Under the pieces are notes generated by a model that saw only the letters and a program-made list of their open reading frames with translations, did no database searches and had not been told where the DNA came from. A DNA stretch of 64,000 bases from Sipunculus nudus (taxonomy: Eukaryota; Annelida; Sipuncula; Golfingiida; Sipunculidae), in contig CM049306.1 in assembly GCA_026874595.1 (NCBI GenBank), positions 90,723,642 through 90,787,641 of the forward strand, read 5' to 3'. Positions 47,101-60,105 of the stretch are shown here, in pieces. The position numbers and the translations under genes are program-made. Position 1 is the first letter of the stretch. Each line of letters begins with the position of its first letter.

Positions 47101-49639
47101 GCACCGTTGACTCTTGTACACAAAGACCAATGGAGGTGACGCCACCAATACCTCAATTTCAGATATGACTCAAGTGACCAACATTAACATAAAATTTGAT
47201 GATGATAGCTCCAGCCGTTTCTAAGATTGTAATTTTAGCATGCAATTGACTAAATTCAACTTCCTGTAACTCTATCAAAAATCACCTAACTGGAACCATT
47301 CAAACAAACTTAAGAGATTGTTCCAGGGAACATTTCTGTGAAATATTGTACAATGTGGCTGGACAATTTCAGAGAAGAAGATTTTTTAAGGTTTTTAAGC
47401 TTTTTCTCTATAAAATATAAATTAATGCAGATACCCAATAATAAGCTCTTATCATTGAGCGGCGCCATCGCATAAGCTCACAGGTTCACTAAAAAGGGTT
47501 CTTTATTGGTGGGCCATGTATAAATCAAGTTTGAAACCAATATGTTCATCCAAACTGGAGTTATCATTAAGAAACAAATATGTGGACAGATGGCCACTGT
47601 GACCTTGACCTTTAATCTTGTGACCCAAAATCAACCAGGTTCATTTCCTATTTGCAGGTTACCTTTACATGTTAGATAGAAGATTTGGGACGAAAAGTTT
47701 GGCTTAAAATGCATCCACAATCTTTCTCTATAAGTGGATTCTGTGTCCTTGACCTCATGACCCCAAAATCAAAAGGGTTCTTATATTATTAGTGGGTCAT
47801 ATATAAGTCAAGTTTGAAACCAATATGTCAATCCAAACAGACCCTGAATGCATGAAGAATATTTGGTATTTTGCTACTCATTAATTTTACAGGCAGCACC
47901 ACTTGCTGATATTCATACTACACAGTGGTTTGGGTAATATGTCCTGGGTACATTTATAGTTATTTGTTAACCAGCCCACCAATGTTATAAAACATATACA
48001 GGGCCCCCAGTTCATGCATTACGACACTTCACTTATGGTTCATATATGTAATATTGCTATCGGTTTATACAGGATTCTATCAGGCCAGTATGTGATGCAC
48101 CTTCTCTGAAAGAAATTAACATGCATCATGGGTCAAGTATGATGTTACTGTGCTCAGTTAAACACCATCCCAGACTGCAACTGACAACCATTACAAGGGC
48201 ATGTCACTGACACCACTGATCAGTGACACACCGTTCCTGAATTAAATTGACAACACACCAGGACCTTGTATGTTGAAGGTATAAAAATGTGTGCACTATT
48301 GAAGTGTTACACTTTGGTACTACTTTAAGGTATAGGGACTATACATGGACTGTTGTGTTGAAAACATGATCTGGTTTGTTGGGTACTGCCTTTGTCTTTA
48401 CCTGAGGGCTGCAGTATCATCTCTCAGCCCTGTGGGCCTTGGGCTGATACACCACCCTCAGGGAAATATTAAGGCAATACCCAAGAATCTGATGTATAAC
48501 AATTAAATATCCTACCTCAACATCATTCATAGCTCTCATCTTGTCAACCTCCATCTGGTTCAGGGATTTCTGGTAGCCCAACTCACTTGCCCGTAACTGC
48601 AAAAATACAATATTTAACTTCATAATTAATGAAAACATCCATAACTTGCCCATGGCCATGAAAGTCTTCCCTAATGCACAAGATAGTGCCCATTATAAAA
48701 AGGTTGAAAGACATTCAACATAGATTCAATCATGAAGATTAATATATGAAGAGTTTTTATTAATTTTTTTGTATTAAATGATACACTTGTGCAAATGCAT
48801 ACATATTCTTCTAATATGTATTCTTTAATTTACTGATGGATAAATTTAATTCAGGAAATTATCCTATGAGTGAATAAACAAGAGCACCACAAACAGGCAT
48901 ACTATACCTGTTGTGTAACTGGTGACCTCTGACCTCATTAAATATGTGTGAATTTTGATGAGAATGTGAAACAGATAAGAAAGTCTATTGGTAAATATGT
49001 ATAATGAGTTTCATGAAAATCCATAGGATTTCTGGTATTTCACCAAGGTGCCTCCAAAGTGCGGTGACCTCTGACCTCTTTAATTTACTTGGATTTCACT
49101 GGAATTCAACCTTACGTGAGATATTTTATTGATTAACATTTCTGAAGAGTTTTTTCAAAATCCTTAATGTTCTTAGTAAGTTAACAAGGCAAAACCAACC
49201 AAGTAGCGGAGTGACCCATTACCTTATTTATATGTGTGAAAGTTGCCAATAATCAAACTTGGCTGAGATAATCTGTTAGTTAGTGCTTATGGTGAGTTTT
49301 GTGAAAATCCATCAAAGCCCTGGTAAGTTTTCGCAGCAAAACTAATAGTTAACGGATGGAACGACGGTGGGTACACCATAATACCTCTGTCATAAGATTG
49401 GCGTATAATAATGGATTTCCTGGAAACGAAGAAGCTACGGACTTACCAGATTCTGTGTAGAAAGCTCTGCCGAGTGTTCAATTTCAGCTGCCTGTGCTCG
49501 AAGCCTCACAGCTACAATAATAAACAGGAAACTTGCCATACAAATCCTTAAAGTGAATGATAGAAAAGAGTAGATTTAGGTGACATGCCTCATAATATAT
49601 ACCTCAATATATTACTGGATTTAGATCATAAACTATATA

Positions 49640-49699
<60 letters not shown>

Positions 49700-52600
49700 T
49701 GAAACATTTATATAATTATTATATAATATATTATATAATATTATATGCTAGTCCATTATAAATTGTATACAAGCTCCTCATGCAATGCAAACTTCTCAAA
49801 ACTCAGTTTGGGAATTGATTTCTGCGAGGGAGTTTGGTTTTCTTTCTATGAACAATGAAGGGCATCGGATTTAAACACACATAAGTAGGGATGAAATTGC
49901 TGCCAGCCGTAAAAACTGATGCGTGTTTTTGGTGTTGAGTAGTTATTGTTCCAAAGGTGCTTAAATCCCTGTAAACATGATAAATCTGATTTTCCTGGAC
50001 ATACTGGACATAATGAGAAAAAAAATATTCTGACCAAATGCAACACATGTGGGTGTAAATACACATATCCTCACAGAGGTTGTCCCCAAAGCTTACCATC
50101 AATTTCACTTTGACATTCAATCAGCATCCGTTCCCTGCTGGCTTCAGCCTCAGCCACTGCTTGTCCAGTAGACTCCACAGCAGCTGTGACAGCTTGAAGC
50201 TCAAACAGACGTATCCTCTCTTTCTCGGCATCCTTCTCATTGGTCAGTTTCTGTCGTTCCAACTCTCCCTTGGCTGCCTGTTCAATTCTCCTGGCTTCGT
50301 GAGTGGCTGCTGCCTCGATGGAGCTGGAAAGGGTTTTAGATAATATAGATTTAAGGCAATGGTAAAGGTTTGGTTTATAGTCTGATGTCACTGATGCACC
50401 CTTGTGGTAACAACCTCGGCAAGCGGTCTTGACATTGAGGATTTTCAAAATTCAATGCTAGCCAACAATCTTCACAATTAGATAGTCCACAGGTCCGGAC
50501 AGTAAATGACTATCAAATATTGATGATAAAAGCATGGTTTTCCTTTTTTGAGAGTTTAGCCTATATCTATTAATACATACAAGGACAAACAAGAAAAAAA
50601 TCTTATTTTACCAAGCCTTTGTTTGCAGTTGTTAGGCCCTCTAAGCAACAAAAGAAAACATATTAAAACACTGATTCAGACAGAAAGAAAAGGGATATTG
50701 CTGTTAAATCAGTGTTTATTAAATTAATAATCCTTTGGTGTTATTTGCAGGGTCAATTTTATCAATGGTTTTTTATGTGCAATAGGTTTGTAATCGTTGT
50801 CAGATAAAGGGGTTCATCATTATATTTCCCTTCCATTTTGGCAATGGAGTAAAATTTCAACAAATGCTACTTACTTGGTGGCTATTTCTATTGCCATCTG
50901 CACCGACTTCATTAAACTGTCTCTCATTCTGAGGTCAACTGGTTCAATAGACTGGATGTCTACACTTGTTATAACCTGAGGAAGAAAAGTTTGAAAATAA
51001 TAACTTCATGATGTGGTGACTATATGAACATCAGCAAATAATTTAATAATTTAATTAATGATGTAATTGATAATTTTAATAAGACTGTATTAATAACCAA
51101 ATTTCAAAGGGTAAACAAAATGTTGATGAAGATTGAACTACTTTATGATGAAGGGGGTCACTTTCCACAAGAAATTAATTACAAGAAAACATATATTAAA
51201 ACCCACTGGATTATTTACCATATTGTTTGCAGGAAACATCACGTGATCTAGCAGTTTACCATCTTTATCTACACCAAACACGGCATGCTGGATCACCTGT
51301 GCTGAGTGACGATGAAACTCGTCAAATGTAACCTGAGCAACCGCTGCCCTGATACGACCTCCTGTACACAAAAATACACCCAGGATGCATGATTAAAAGA
51401 GCACCTCTGTTTCATGTCTCTGTTCACTATTATTAATAACAAGTTCTTATATAACATGGTACAAATAAAGATGTCTGTTCAACAAATGCAAACAGTTAGA
51501 GGGCAATGAAAGGGTTTGCTTAAACTATTGATATATTATTTACTTGATACACAACATCTATCTAAAACAATTTTTTTAATTAAAAAAGCTTTTATCTTAT
51601 ATTATTTAACAATACTTATGTTGCTTAAAAAAGGTTTAACAAACATATAATCTTTAACTGAATAAAAGTATAGAAATTGAGTGCATAGAGACATACAGGT
51701 AAGGCTGTACATGGTATGAACAATTTATAACATTGTGTAAGTGTATGTATAATGGGTATATAGGGTACTTGCCCATTTGTCTACAGGCATAACCAATAAA
51801 ATCTGGAACTGAGAAAATCTTAAGTGCAGATTCTAGATCACTGCGGTCCACCTGAAATGATAACAAGCATCATATATAGAACAAATAAAATTTCAGAGAC
51901 AAGTCAAGTGAACTGTTGTCAAATATTTACTAAAGTGACTTTAAAAGGTACCTAAATGATGGGAGAAATATACAAAACTTACAACAAAACACAAACAAAA
52001 GAACAATGTTTTGAAAAATATATTGTTTCAGAAGATTTCTCCAGGACTGAAGAGACTTCATCATTATTGAATGTAAATAACTCTTTTTATAATACAAAAC
52101 CCTGCAAGCACAATAAACATTAAATAGTGTTCTCACGCTTAGAAAATAAATGTGACTTTTAATGTAACAACTCAGTTATTTATTTCCCATTCATATTTGC
52201 AAGGGATTAAAAAAAGGACTAATCACTTGATTCTGTCTGACATAAACTTATTTGTATTACATTTTCATATGTCTTGTGTAATTTATATCCGATTTTATAA
52301 ATAAGAATACTGATGAAAGAATCTCCATGCTGTCCAAAAATAAAAAGTCAGGATTTTTTTCACAATTCATTTACTTAAACAACTCCTTGGACTAAGTCAG
52401 ATAAGATTATCATATATTGAAGACAGTGATGATTTAAAATATTACCTCATGTTCAGACATTAGTGACAGTCTCTGAGGTTTTCTCAGCATTTTCATCATT
52501 TTGCTTTGATAGGTATCGGCAGGGATTCAACAGGGAATGTTTTGGTCAAGGATCTTTTCCCTCACCACTAAACCATGTCGAAGCAATAAAATAAGATACA

Positions 52601-55600
52601 TACCTCAAAATAGTTATTGAAGGCAATCTTAATCTGGAGTCTTGCATGGTCTGATGTTTCTACCTACAATGAATGAAAGATGCTTTATGAAGATTTAAAA
52701 CAGGAAAGCGTCACAATGAGAAAATTAAGTCATAATTATTTTAAAGTGTATTTTAATAATAGCAGACTGGCATGAGAACGCATCATTTGGCATCTGAATG
52801 CATACATGTCATCTACCAAAATAATTCAAGTAACACAAATACCATTTTATCACATGCTCCAATAAATGTATAAGAAAAAACCTGTGTACAGTATTTCCTA
52901 AGCACCAATGGTCTCACAAACATCAGACAGAAATACAAATAAGACAGTTTTTGCCACTCTATTTATAAAACTATTTAATATCTTATAAAAAAGAGACATT
53001 AAGCATAAGATAATCTCCCTAATACCTCAAGTATTTCTGTGATGAAGTCTGGTCCCAGCATCAGTACCAGGGACATCAGGGCATTGGACTTCTTGGGCTT
53101 CCCAGCTGTTAAAACAGAAGACAAAGCTACGGTAGCAATAATTTCTTTACAGGAATTTAAATGACAAAACAAATCTCAAGCACCAATGTTTTAATAAATT
53201 GTCACTTAAATAAAATGAAGATCAGAATGAAGTTTACATAGTACTGTTATTACCTCCAAGTATTGTTTTGCTGATCTCTGTAATTTAATCTTTAATCTTT
53301 GTAATTTATTCAGTTTATTATATTTGTGTCTGACTGACAGGACAATAATGTAATTAAAGCCTGGTCTGTGATACCCAAGACAGATATTCACAGCTTCACC
53401 ATCAAAGCTAGCATCACTGGCAATGCATTTAAGATCATATCTATGTGCAAAGTGACACTACATGTCTACTTCATTAAAGGATGTGTGAGTGTTTGTATGT
53501 AAAGCCACCTGATAGGCTGAGCACATTAAAGTCCTCATCTGGCCCAAGAATTACAAGGTCCGGCCCAAAGATGACCCGAGCTGTCTGCTTCTGGTAGTTG
53601 TATACCTGTAGTGATGGGAGATATATCTAAATAAATCTAATTACTAAATATCTTATACATATTACAAAAGCTTTTTGTAATTGTTTGACTTAATTGATAA
53701 TATACAGTGATATGAATGTTAAATTACTAAATTAATCCATATTACAAAACTGGACATTTTAAATATATCTATGTGTGAGCATCCTTAGTCTTCTTAATAC
53801 TCAGATTCAAATGCTTACTTTTTACCTTGACACATAGGGGGTTACCTAGAGTAGAGACACAAAGGCTATACTCAGTATCTAGACAATCAGACTATGATGA
53901 GTGCCCAAAACACAAACTTTTGACAGGCTGTCCTTTAGTACAGCTTAATACTCTGATGCCTATTCAGGATACCAATGTCATATACATCAGGTAGTCATTC
54001 TCATCTTACCTGACATGCAGTGTTCCCTGGACACCTGTATGTCACAACACGAGTCCTGTCCCTGCCCTGTTCAAAGGGGGAAAAATCAGACTCTTATAGT
54101 CATTATTAAGCATTATATACCAATAGATCTTAGGGAATCATATAATTTAGCTTTCATTTACTGAGTGATCATTTTGTTAAACCTGAATACACCATTTGTA
54201 ATAAATTGAATGTATTAAAATTAAAATTATGAATTAAAAATTATGGATCTAGGACCAATTGATAACATCATATATAATGAATTTGAGTTTACATAATTTA
54301 AAATAAATTAAATCTTTATGTAAACAATGTTATTATATGCATAGATAAACTCATAAAATAATTTTGGATAGAGATCCATACATTTAATTTTCATTCTTAC
54401 TAATTCTGTGATAGTAATAAGTTTTAAGTTTTTTATTAGTTAAACCACACTCTACAGGGCAAATATCCCAGCAAGTAATACATCAGGCAAAACTAATAAA
54501 TATGTTAGAAAATCCAACTCTGCACAAAAGAAGCAGGCAGTTAGACATTAACTGTCTTTGCCTTGTTTGTTATAACATTGCATGTTATAAAACAAATTTT
54601 AAAGAGGTTTCATATTTAATAAATATTAATACAAATGAGCTTCTCTATATACACAATTAGCTGGAATTAAATGTTGTTTATCAGAATATGTATTTTATTG
54701 CAAACAGAAACAAGTGACCCATGGGTCATGATGCTCAGCTGACTGGGAAGAGATTCGCAAAAGGAAATTTTATCATCTGAAAGGTAGTGTATTCCCATTC
54801 AACTGAAGCATCAAACAGTTTAACCAACAGGCCAAGATTGTGTCTGTATTTATATATCTCAAAAATAGAGAAAAAATGTGTAAACTTAAAAAAAAAATAC
54901 AGGTGGCTCCACCAGTCTGCAGAAACTAATAAAAACACTTAATGGTCAATATCCATGCAAAGAATCATAGTGATCTCTGCATTAGTTGTTCAGATACTTC
55001 AGCTTTTGTATCAAATTTTCCATTATTCTGAGGGATACTTCGGAGTCCTATAGCTTGGAAGGATATGGGTATCAGAGACCTAATTTCAGGTTTCCACAGA
55101 CACTTATCATGGGCCTCCTTGCAACACAAGAATGAAGATTCTAGGTCCAGTTGTCACAATTTGTGCCACGTTAACAGATGACAGCATCCTTAAAGGTCTC
55201 AAAAATAGAGAAAAAAATTCGTAAAAAAAAATCGAAAAAATACAGGTGGCGCCACCAGTCTGCAGAAACTTTTGTAACATCTCATGATCAATATGTATGC
55301 CAAAAATCATGACCATCAGTGATGTAGTTAATGAGATATTGAAGTTTTTGTATGAAATTTTTGACTATTCTGGGGGGTAATTTGGGGCCCCATAGCTCAA
55401 AGGATATGAGTAACAAAGACCTAATTTCTGGTTTCCATGGAGACTTTTCATAGGTCTCTCTCTGTGTCAAGAATGAAGATTCTAGTTCCAGTCTATATGA
55501 TTTGTGCCCTGTTAACAGATGTTCTAATTTTTTAAGGTCTCAAAAATAGAGAAAAAAATTCGTTAACAGAGACCTAATTTCTGGTTTCCAAGGAGATTTT

Positions 55601-58263
55601 TTATCGACCTCTCAGAATGTCAAGTTACAAGATTCTAGGTCCAGCGGTTACGATTTGTGCCTAGTTAACGGACAGACAGACAGACAGACTGACAGACGGA
55701 CGATGGACAAAGAGTGATCGCTATAGCTCAGCATGACTGAAAGTCAGCTGAGCTAAAAATTGACTTTCATAGTCCAAATGCTAGAATTCCATTAACACTT
55801 ATATCATGAATAATATGCCCCAATGAATGATTGAACACAAACATCCTGCAAAATGTTCACATTGCATGGTCAAGTCTAAATCATATGATATACCCAGTAT
55901 AAATTTTGCATATCACAAACTAGAACTAAAATGAGGGCATGTGGGCAGGTTTTCTTATCTGGTACAACATATTTGGGATGTGGTGGGGGATGGGGGGGTT
56001 AAGGTCAATTAAGGAGAAATCAAGTATCAATATTCACAATTGGGGAATTTGCTACAAGTCATGTCCCTTTACCACCGTCAATTCAATATGCTTTAACATT
56101 TGACCAGGTCAACCCTGAGTTGAATAACTGGCAGATGTTTCAGAAACAACAGTTATACAGTACATTTAGGTAATATGTGTACAACAACCATATTCCTTAT
56201 GAAGCCATGAGAGGTATGAGGTATAGAGCAGTTCAAAATGTGCAGTCAACATGATATAACACTACACAATTGAACCTGTTCTTTTATTATGCTTGAGGAA
56301 AATCAACAAAAGTCCCAAAACCAAGTGTATGTTTACCAATTTTACTGCAGCAGACTGATTAAAATCAAGGGACCCATGGGTCACTGTGCTCAGCTGATGT
56401 TGACCTTGAAGGTAAAAATCTAAAATAATATCAAATTGAGATAAAGTGTAAGAGGAAGAGGTAATATTGGCCATGGTTGGTTTATATGATTGGTTTGTAT
56501 TGATGAGCAAGAAATTGTTGCAAATAATATTTTGTGACCTGACCATGTGTTTCCTAATGTTGAAACTGAAGCATGTGAGCAGTTTGTGAACAAATGATCT
56601 GTACTATTACCATGATCATCAGATGGCTTTTTGATTAACTGTTGACATTGCAGTAGTTTACACATTTGTTCAATCGAGTCTATTTTTTTTATAATATATA
56701 TTAAATACATGTATATGTATTTTTTTATTTTATAAAATGAATACAGTTGAAATATAACTAATGTCCCCAGTCCACAGATAAAAGGACTTGGTGTTTTTTT
56801 TTAAAGTTTAACATCTGCACACAACTAAATATATAATTTGCTTTCAAATTTCAGACTTAAATAGCTTAATTCCAAACACATACAGCATGTGAAAGTTATA
56901 TCAACAGTGTTTATAGGAAAAATTTCATTATTAATATATATTTAATGATAACGCAGAGATGATGAACAGAGCTTATCACTTTATGTTCCATTCTCCTATA
57001 TTTTAAGGCAGGAATATATTTCAATGAGATCTTAATTTTTTCTAATCCTATTATTTTTTAATTAAATAAAGTTTACACATTTGCAATTAAATTAATGTCC
57101 CAGTGCACAGGAATCAATAGCAGCAGGGGGGGGGGGAGGGGGGAGATGAGGGATTAACAACACTTCTGCATATACATACAGGGCAAACGAAGCCTGATCT
57201 CCAATTCTGCTGAGGCAGAAAAATAATGAACAAATGTTTGTATTAGATCCTCTTTTTTTTTATCACATCCATTTTTTTATTATAAGTTTATATTTCTATA
57301 CCTTCCAATATAACACATGTATCTGTATACAAAAGACAGACCGACTGACGGACGGCCGGACAATGGACCACGACTATAGCTCAGATGACTTATAGTCAGC
57401 TGAGCTAAAAATTCATATCATAATATTTTCTAAGCCAGGTAGGTAAACTTAAGCTTTGAACTTGGACAGGATGGAAAATCTTTATTAAAAACGGATTTAA
57501 CCATAAAAATTTAAATGTCATTTAGATTTTAGTACAATTGGATACACGTCTTTATTACATTACAAGGATGAACCATAACCAAAAATTGTCTTTTAATGGG
57601 TGAAATCATGAAATTTGTTATATACAAGCTTAGATTTAAATCCCACAGCAAACACACACACAAAAATATCCCATGCCCATTAGCATGTCCCATGCAAGTT
57701 ATTTGGTTGATTTTCTTAGGAATTGTAGTACATTAAGTCATACCGAACCAGTGTCCTAGAAAAGAAGAAAGCACTAAACATTAAAATGAGAAGAACTTGA
57801 GGTTTATCAAGACTTCATTTATATAAAAAATTCAAAATCTATATTTTGTGGGTATTTTACCAAAGCTACGATGACAGTTGCTTAGGTTAATTTATTCAGC
57901 TTATTTCAATTGATTTAGAAAATATTTGAGAGTATTAAAAGTATTTTCCCCCACAAAAATACCTATACAGAAACCTTGATATAAGATCACTCAACACAAC
58001 TAGACACACCCTTTTTTAAGGCTAGATTCCATAGACCCTTTGATTCAAAGCCTTGTTCAAAGAAACATTCAGGTATCACAGCTATACCTTTAATAAGGCC
58101 TCTTTAATACAGTCACAATAGTGACAAAAATGAAGGATGTTTACTGTATATGTCTGATTCTGAGCTAGTGTTCATGAGCCTCACCTGGATAACAGCAGGG
58201 TCTATGGACTGCTCAAAGTAAGCCACCTTCCTGATGTCTTCAGATCCATGACCACCACCCTTC
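44148..58263 (-). CDS. MVP: Major vault protein, C-terminal half, 13 exons, 5' partial
   Basis: Minus-strand exons in order: 58263-58185, 54066-54010, 53605-53509, 53105-53026, 52663-52604, 51851-51773, 51361-51219, 50975-50875, 50323-50097, 49511-49447, 48596-48516, 45664-45584 and 44261-44148. They join in phase for about 420 residues to a TGA; animal MVP is near 890. Recognisable parts are the last repeat segment and shoulder ([61 protein letters not shown]), the SPFH-like part ([34 protein letters not shown]), the long cap helix ([34 protein letters not shown]) and the cap ring ([32 protein letters not shown]). MVP forms the shell of the cytoplasmic vault ribonucleoprotein. The intron after 51773 uses a GC donor. 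Upstream exons lie beyond 58263, probably past the retroelement and outside the window. Confidence 0.95.
44395..44670. repeat. Inverted pair of dispersed repeat copy A
   Basis: The forward copy is 44395-44490 (GAGCAAAGAATTGAAATCAG, then GCATCAAGCTCCAAATTTTA). The inverted copy is about 44570-44665 (GTTTAAACCTTGGAGCTGGA, TGATTACAATTCTTTGCTAT). Both lie in the last intron of the vault gene. Confidence 0.7.
45745..46050 (+). repeat. Dispersed repeat copy B1
   Basis: The copy starts CAAGGCCTACAGGCCTAATG, then GGTATAATGCTTCAATGCTG, TATGCCCAATTTCAGGC and GTAGGTGGCGTCACCAGTCT. A second direct copy is at 58913-59240, also within the vault gene. Confidence 0.75.
46080..46470. repeat. Local tandem duplication with 'GAGTGAACTCTTGACCT' units
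   Basis: A 40-45 bp unit (GCTACTGCATTGAGTGAACT, CTTGACCTACACCTGGCT) repeats in 46115-46210. A larger block with TATAAATAGATCCAG and GACTGACATTTGG repeats at about 46245 and 46420. Confidence 0.65.
46560..47400. repeat. Diverged tandem repeat, about four units of 150-300 bp
   Basis: Units at about 46590, 46765, 46945 and 47250 share CTCAGCTTCCCATAACTCAG, CAAAAA, GAACCATTTGAACAAACTTA, ATATTAAACAATTTGGC and GAGAAGAAG. Part of the fourth unit is inverted at 21500-21680. They lie in the large penultimate intron of the vault gene. Confidence 0.7.
47470..47870 (+). repeat. Dispersed 'GTGACCTTGACCTTT' repeat
   Basis: AAGTTTGAAACCAATATG occurs at about 47528 and again at 47811. Between them are CACTGTGACCTTGACCTTTA and GTGACCC blocks. 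I associate this composition with a widespread molluscan non-autonomous repeat, but cannot name it. Confidence 0.55.
48880..49400 (+). repeat. Dispersed repeat with two DR1-like sites
   Basis: Tandem diverged units contain TGACCTCTGACCT (48923-48935 and 49065-49077), each followed by AATTT and CTTGGATTT-like blocks, and AAAATCCAT. It ends with ACGGATGGAACGACGGTGGG near 49350. It lies between vault exons 48516-48596 and 49447-49511. Confidence 0.6.
49634..49696. repeat. (TA)n microsatellite
   Basis: A simple TA tract in a vault gene intron, followed by further AT palindromes to 49745. Confidence 0.95.
54713..55760. mobile_element. About 1-kb non-autonomous element with short inverted ends
   Basis: GCTCAGCTGACT near 54732 is inverted as AGTCAGCTGAGC near 55742. 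The left flank carries the perfect 14-bp palindrome TGACCCATGGGTCA at 54716-54729. Inside are two copies of TACAGGTGGC(T/G)CCACCAGTCT, followed by GCAGAAACT (54900 and 55241), and three diverged 'ACCTAATTTC(A/T)GGTTTCCA' units, then a CAGACAGACAGACGGACGATGGA end. Ends of the same type lie at 56366-56400 and 57340-57410. The superfamily is unknown. Confidence 0.55.
57119..57140. repeat. Poly-G run
   Basis: An interrupted G run of about 21 bases in a vault gene intron. Confidence 0.8.
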
Positions 58264-58890
58264 CTGTGATGTGGAAGATAAAAGGTAATGGTGCATAATT
58301 ACATCATCAGTCTCATCTGACTTGTCCTTTTAAAGATATTTTGGCCTGTATCTTATTTATTCTTTCAACATATGCCAGCTGCCTTATCACACTAGAGTAC
58401 AGAGGGTGCTATACCTCATGCTTTAACATCTTAAGACCTTGGCCAGAGGTCTTAGCATGGAGAACTTTAATTCTCAAAGGAAAAAGAACCAATTAGACCA
58501 AGACTATTTCACCACCCACTTTCATATATAAAAGAATGTGCCAGAAAGGATTATAGTAAAACACCATACTAGTATGTACCTCATAAATATTTAAAATCTT
58601 AAAAAATTTCTTTCATATTTAACCATTTACACTGGCATAAAAAGTAAACTATGTTCATATCAACCACCAAGAGGGAAGTCCCCTTCTTAACAATCAGGTT
58701 CTCATTTAAACAGATGCATTTTATCTGCTTTTTCTGTGCCATACTCATACACCTGTGTGTCCATGCAAAAACATGTACCAGGACCACTTTATATAATCTG
58801 TTCCATCAAAGGGTGAAAATTGTTTTTTGTGTTATATATTTTGTAATATGTTTCATAATTAATTACCAAGGGTGGATTTAGAGGGTGTCA

Positions 58891-59240
58891 AGGGGGGGGG
58901 GGGGGGGGGGGCAAAACAAGGCCTATAGGCCTAATGCAAACCAGTGCAATGGCATTTATATCAGGTATAATGCTTCAATGCTGGAGCATTACTTTTCAAG
59001 TAATACTTAATATTTTGAACAAGAACCAATTACAAAAACATCACTGCTAAAATACCGGCATAGGTGCACACAACACAAAAATGATTGTAGGTGGCACCAC
59101 CAGTCTTGTATATGACAAAGCTATCCAAGATGTATACATATGCCCAATTTCAGGCCTGAGAACTAAGCACTGACATATACTGTGCAAAAATTATTGTAGA
59201 TGATGCCAACAGTCTAGTATATGACAGTAATATTTGTTTA
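58891..59240 (+). repeat. Poly-G run followed by dispersed repeat copy B2
   Basis: About 20 G residues at 58891-58911 precede CAAGGCCTATAGGCCTAATG, the start of the family also present at 45745-46050. It shares GGTATAATGCTTCAATGCTG, the GTAGGTGGCACCACCAGTCT block and TATGCCCAATTTCAGGC. Confidence 0.75.
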
Positions 59241-60105
59241 ATACCAAAAAGCAGTGCTACATTTGGCATCCGGTGTTGTTTCTTTCTTATACTTCAGCAT
59301 GCCAGAGTCATGTATAAAGTCTACCAGTACTCCTGTCACATTTGTTCATGTGTTTGGGTGTAGAGCCCACCCCTTTCCTGCATCAACCCCGGAGTGCAAC
59401 TGAAACATGACCTATCATTATCATTTTCTTAATAAAAAATATATCATCATAAAATATGGCTGTTCTTATACCATCTTTCCAATTCAGTGGAATCACCTCC
59501 TGTTACCCTCTCCAGTGAATAAAGTACAAAGAATAAGCAGTACTAACGGGAATCTCTTGTGAAAATTCTTTTTTTTTCGACAATCATTATGTTATATTTG
59601 GAAAAAATATTTGATGCCTATAACATTCAAGTATATAAGATATATACATCTTCCTTCTAGCAATATATATTTATTATTCCAAAACTGTTGTTTTAATATT
59701 GTTACTATATTACAAGGTTCTACAGAGGTAAAAGTTGACAATGCCTGAAAGCAGTTGCCAATAGAACTTTGATATAGTTCTTTTTATACAACTCATATCA
59801 GAGTAAACTGATGTGTTTGACACTCTTAAGAAGTAATTCTGTATTTCAATACACTTTGCTTACATCAGTGTCTTCATTCTATCAATCCACATTATTCTTT
59901 GTGTTTCTATAATGTTACCTATAGCTTGAAATCTAATGCCCCCACTGTCCCTGTCATTTAAAAGAACCTTTGAATGAATTGGGTCCTCCAGGAAATATTT
60001 ATTCAGCAAATCATCATCATAAATTGCAAAAAAACATCAAGTTGAAAAATTAATTTTTCATTTCAGAAAAAAAGTCTATTAATTTGATCTTGATCAGTTG
60101 CCCAG
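59240..60105. other. Intron or intergenic sequence, no gene seen
   Basis: AT-rich DNA with no open frame of note between repeat copy B2 and the DIRS-like element. Confidence 0.55.
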
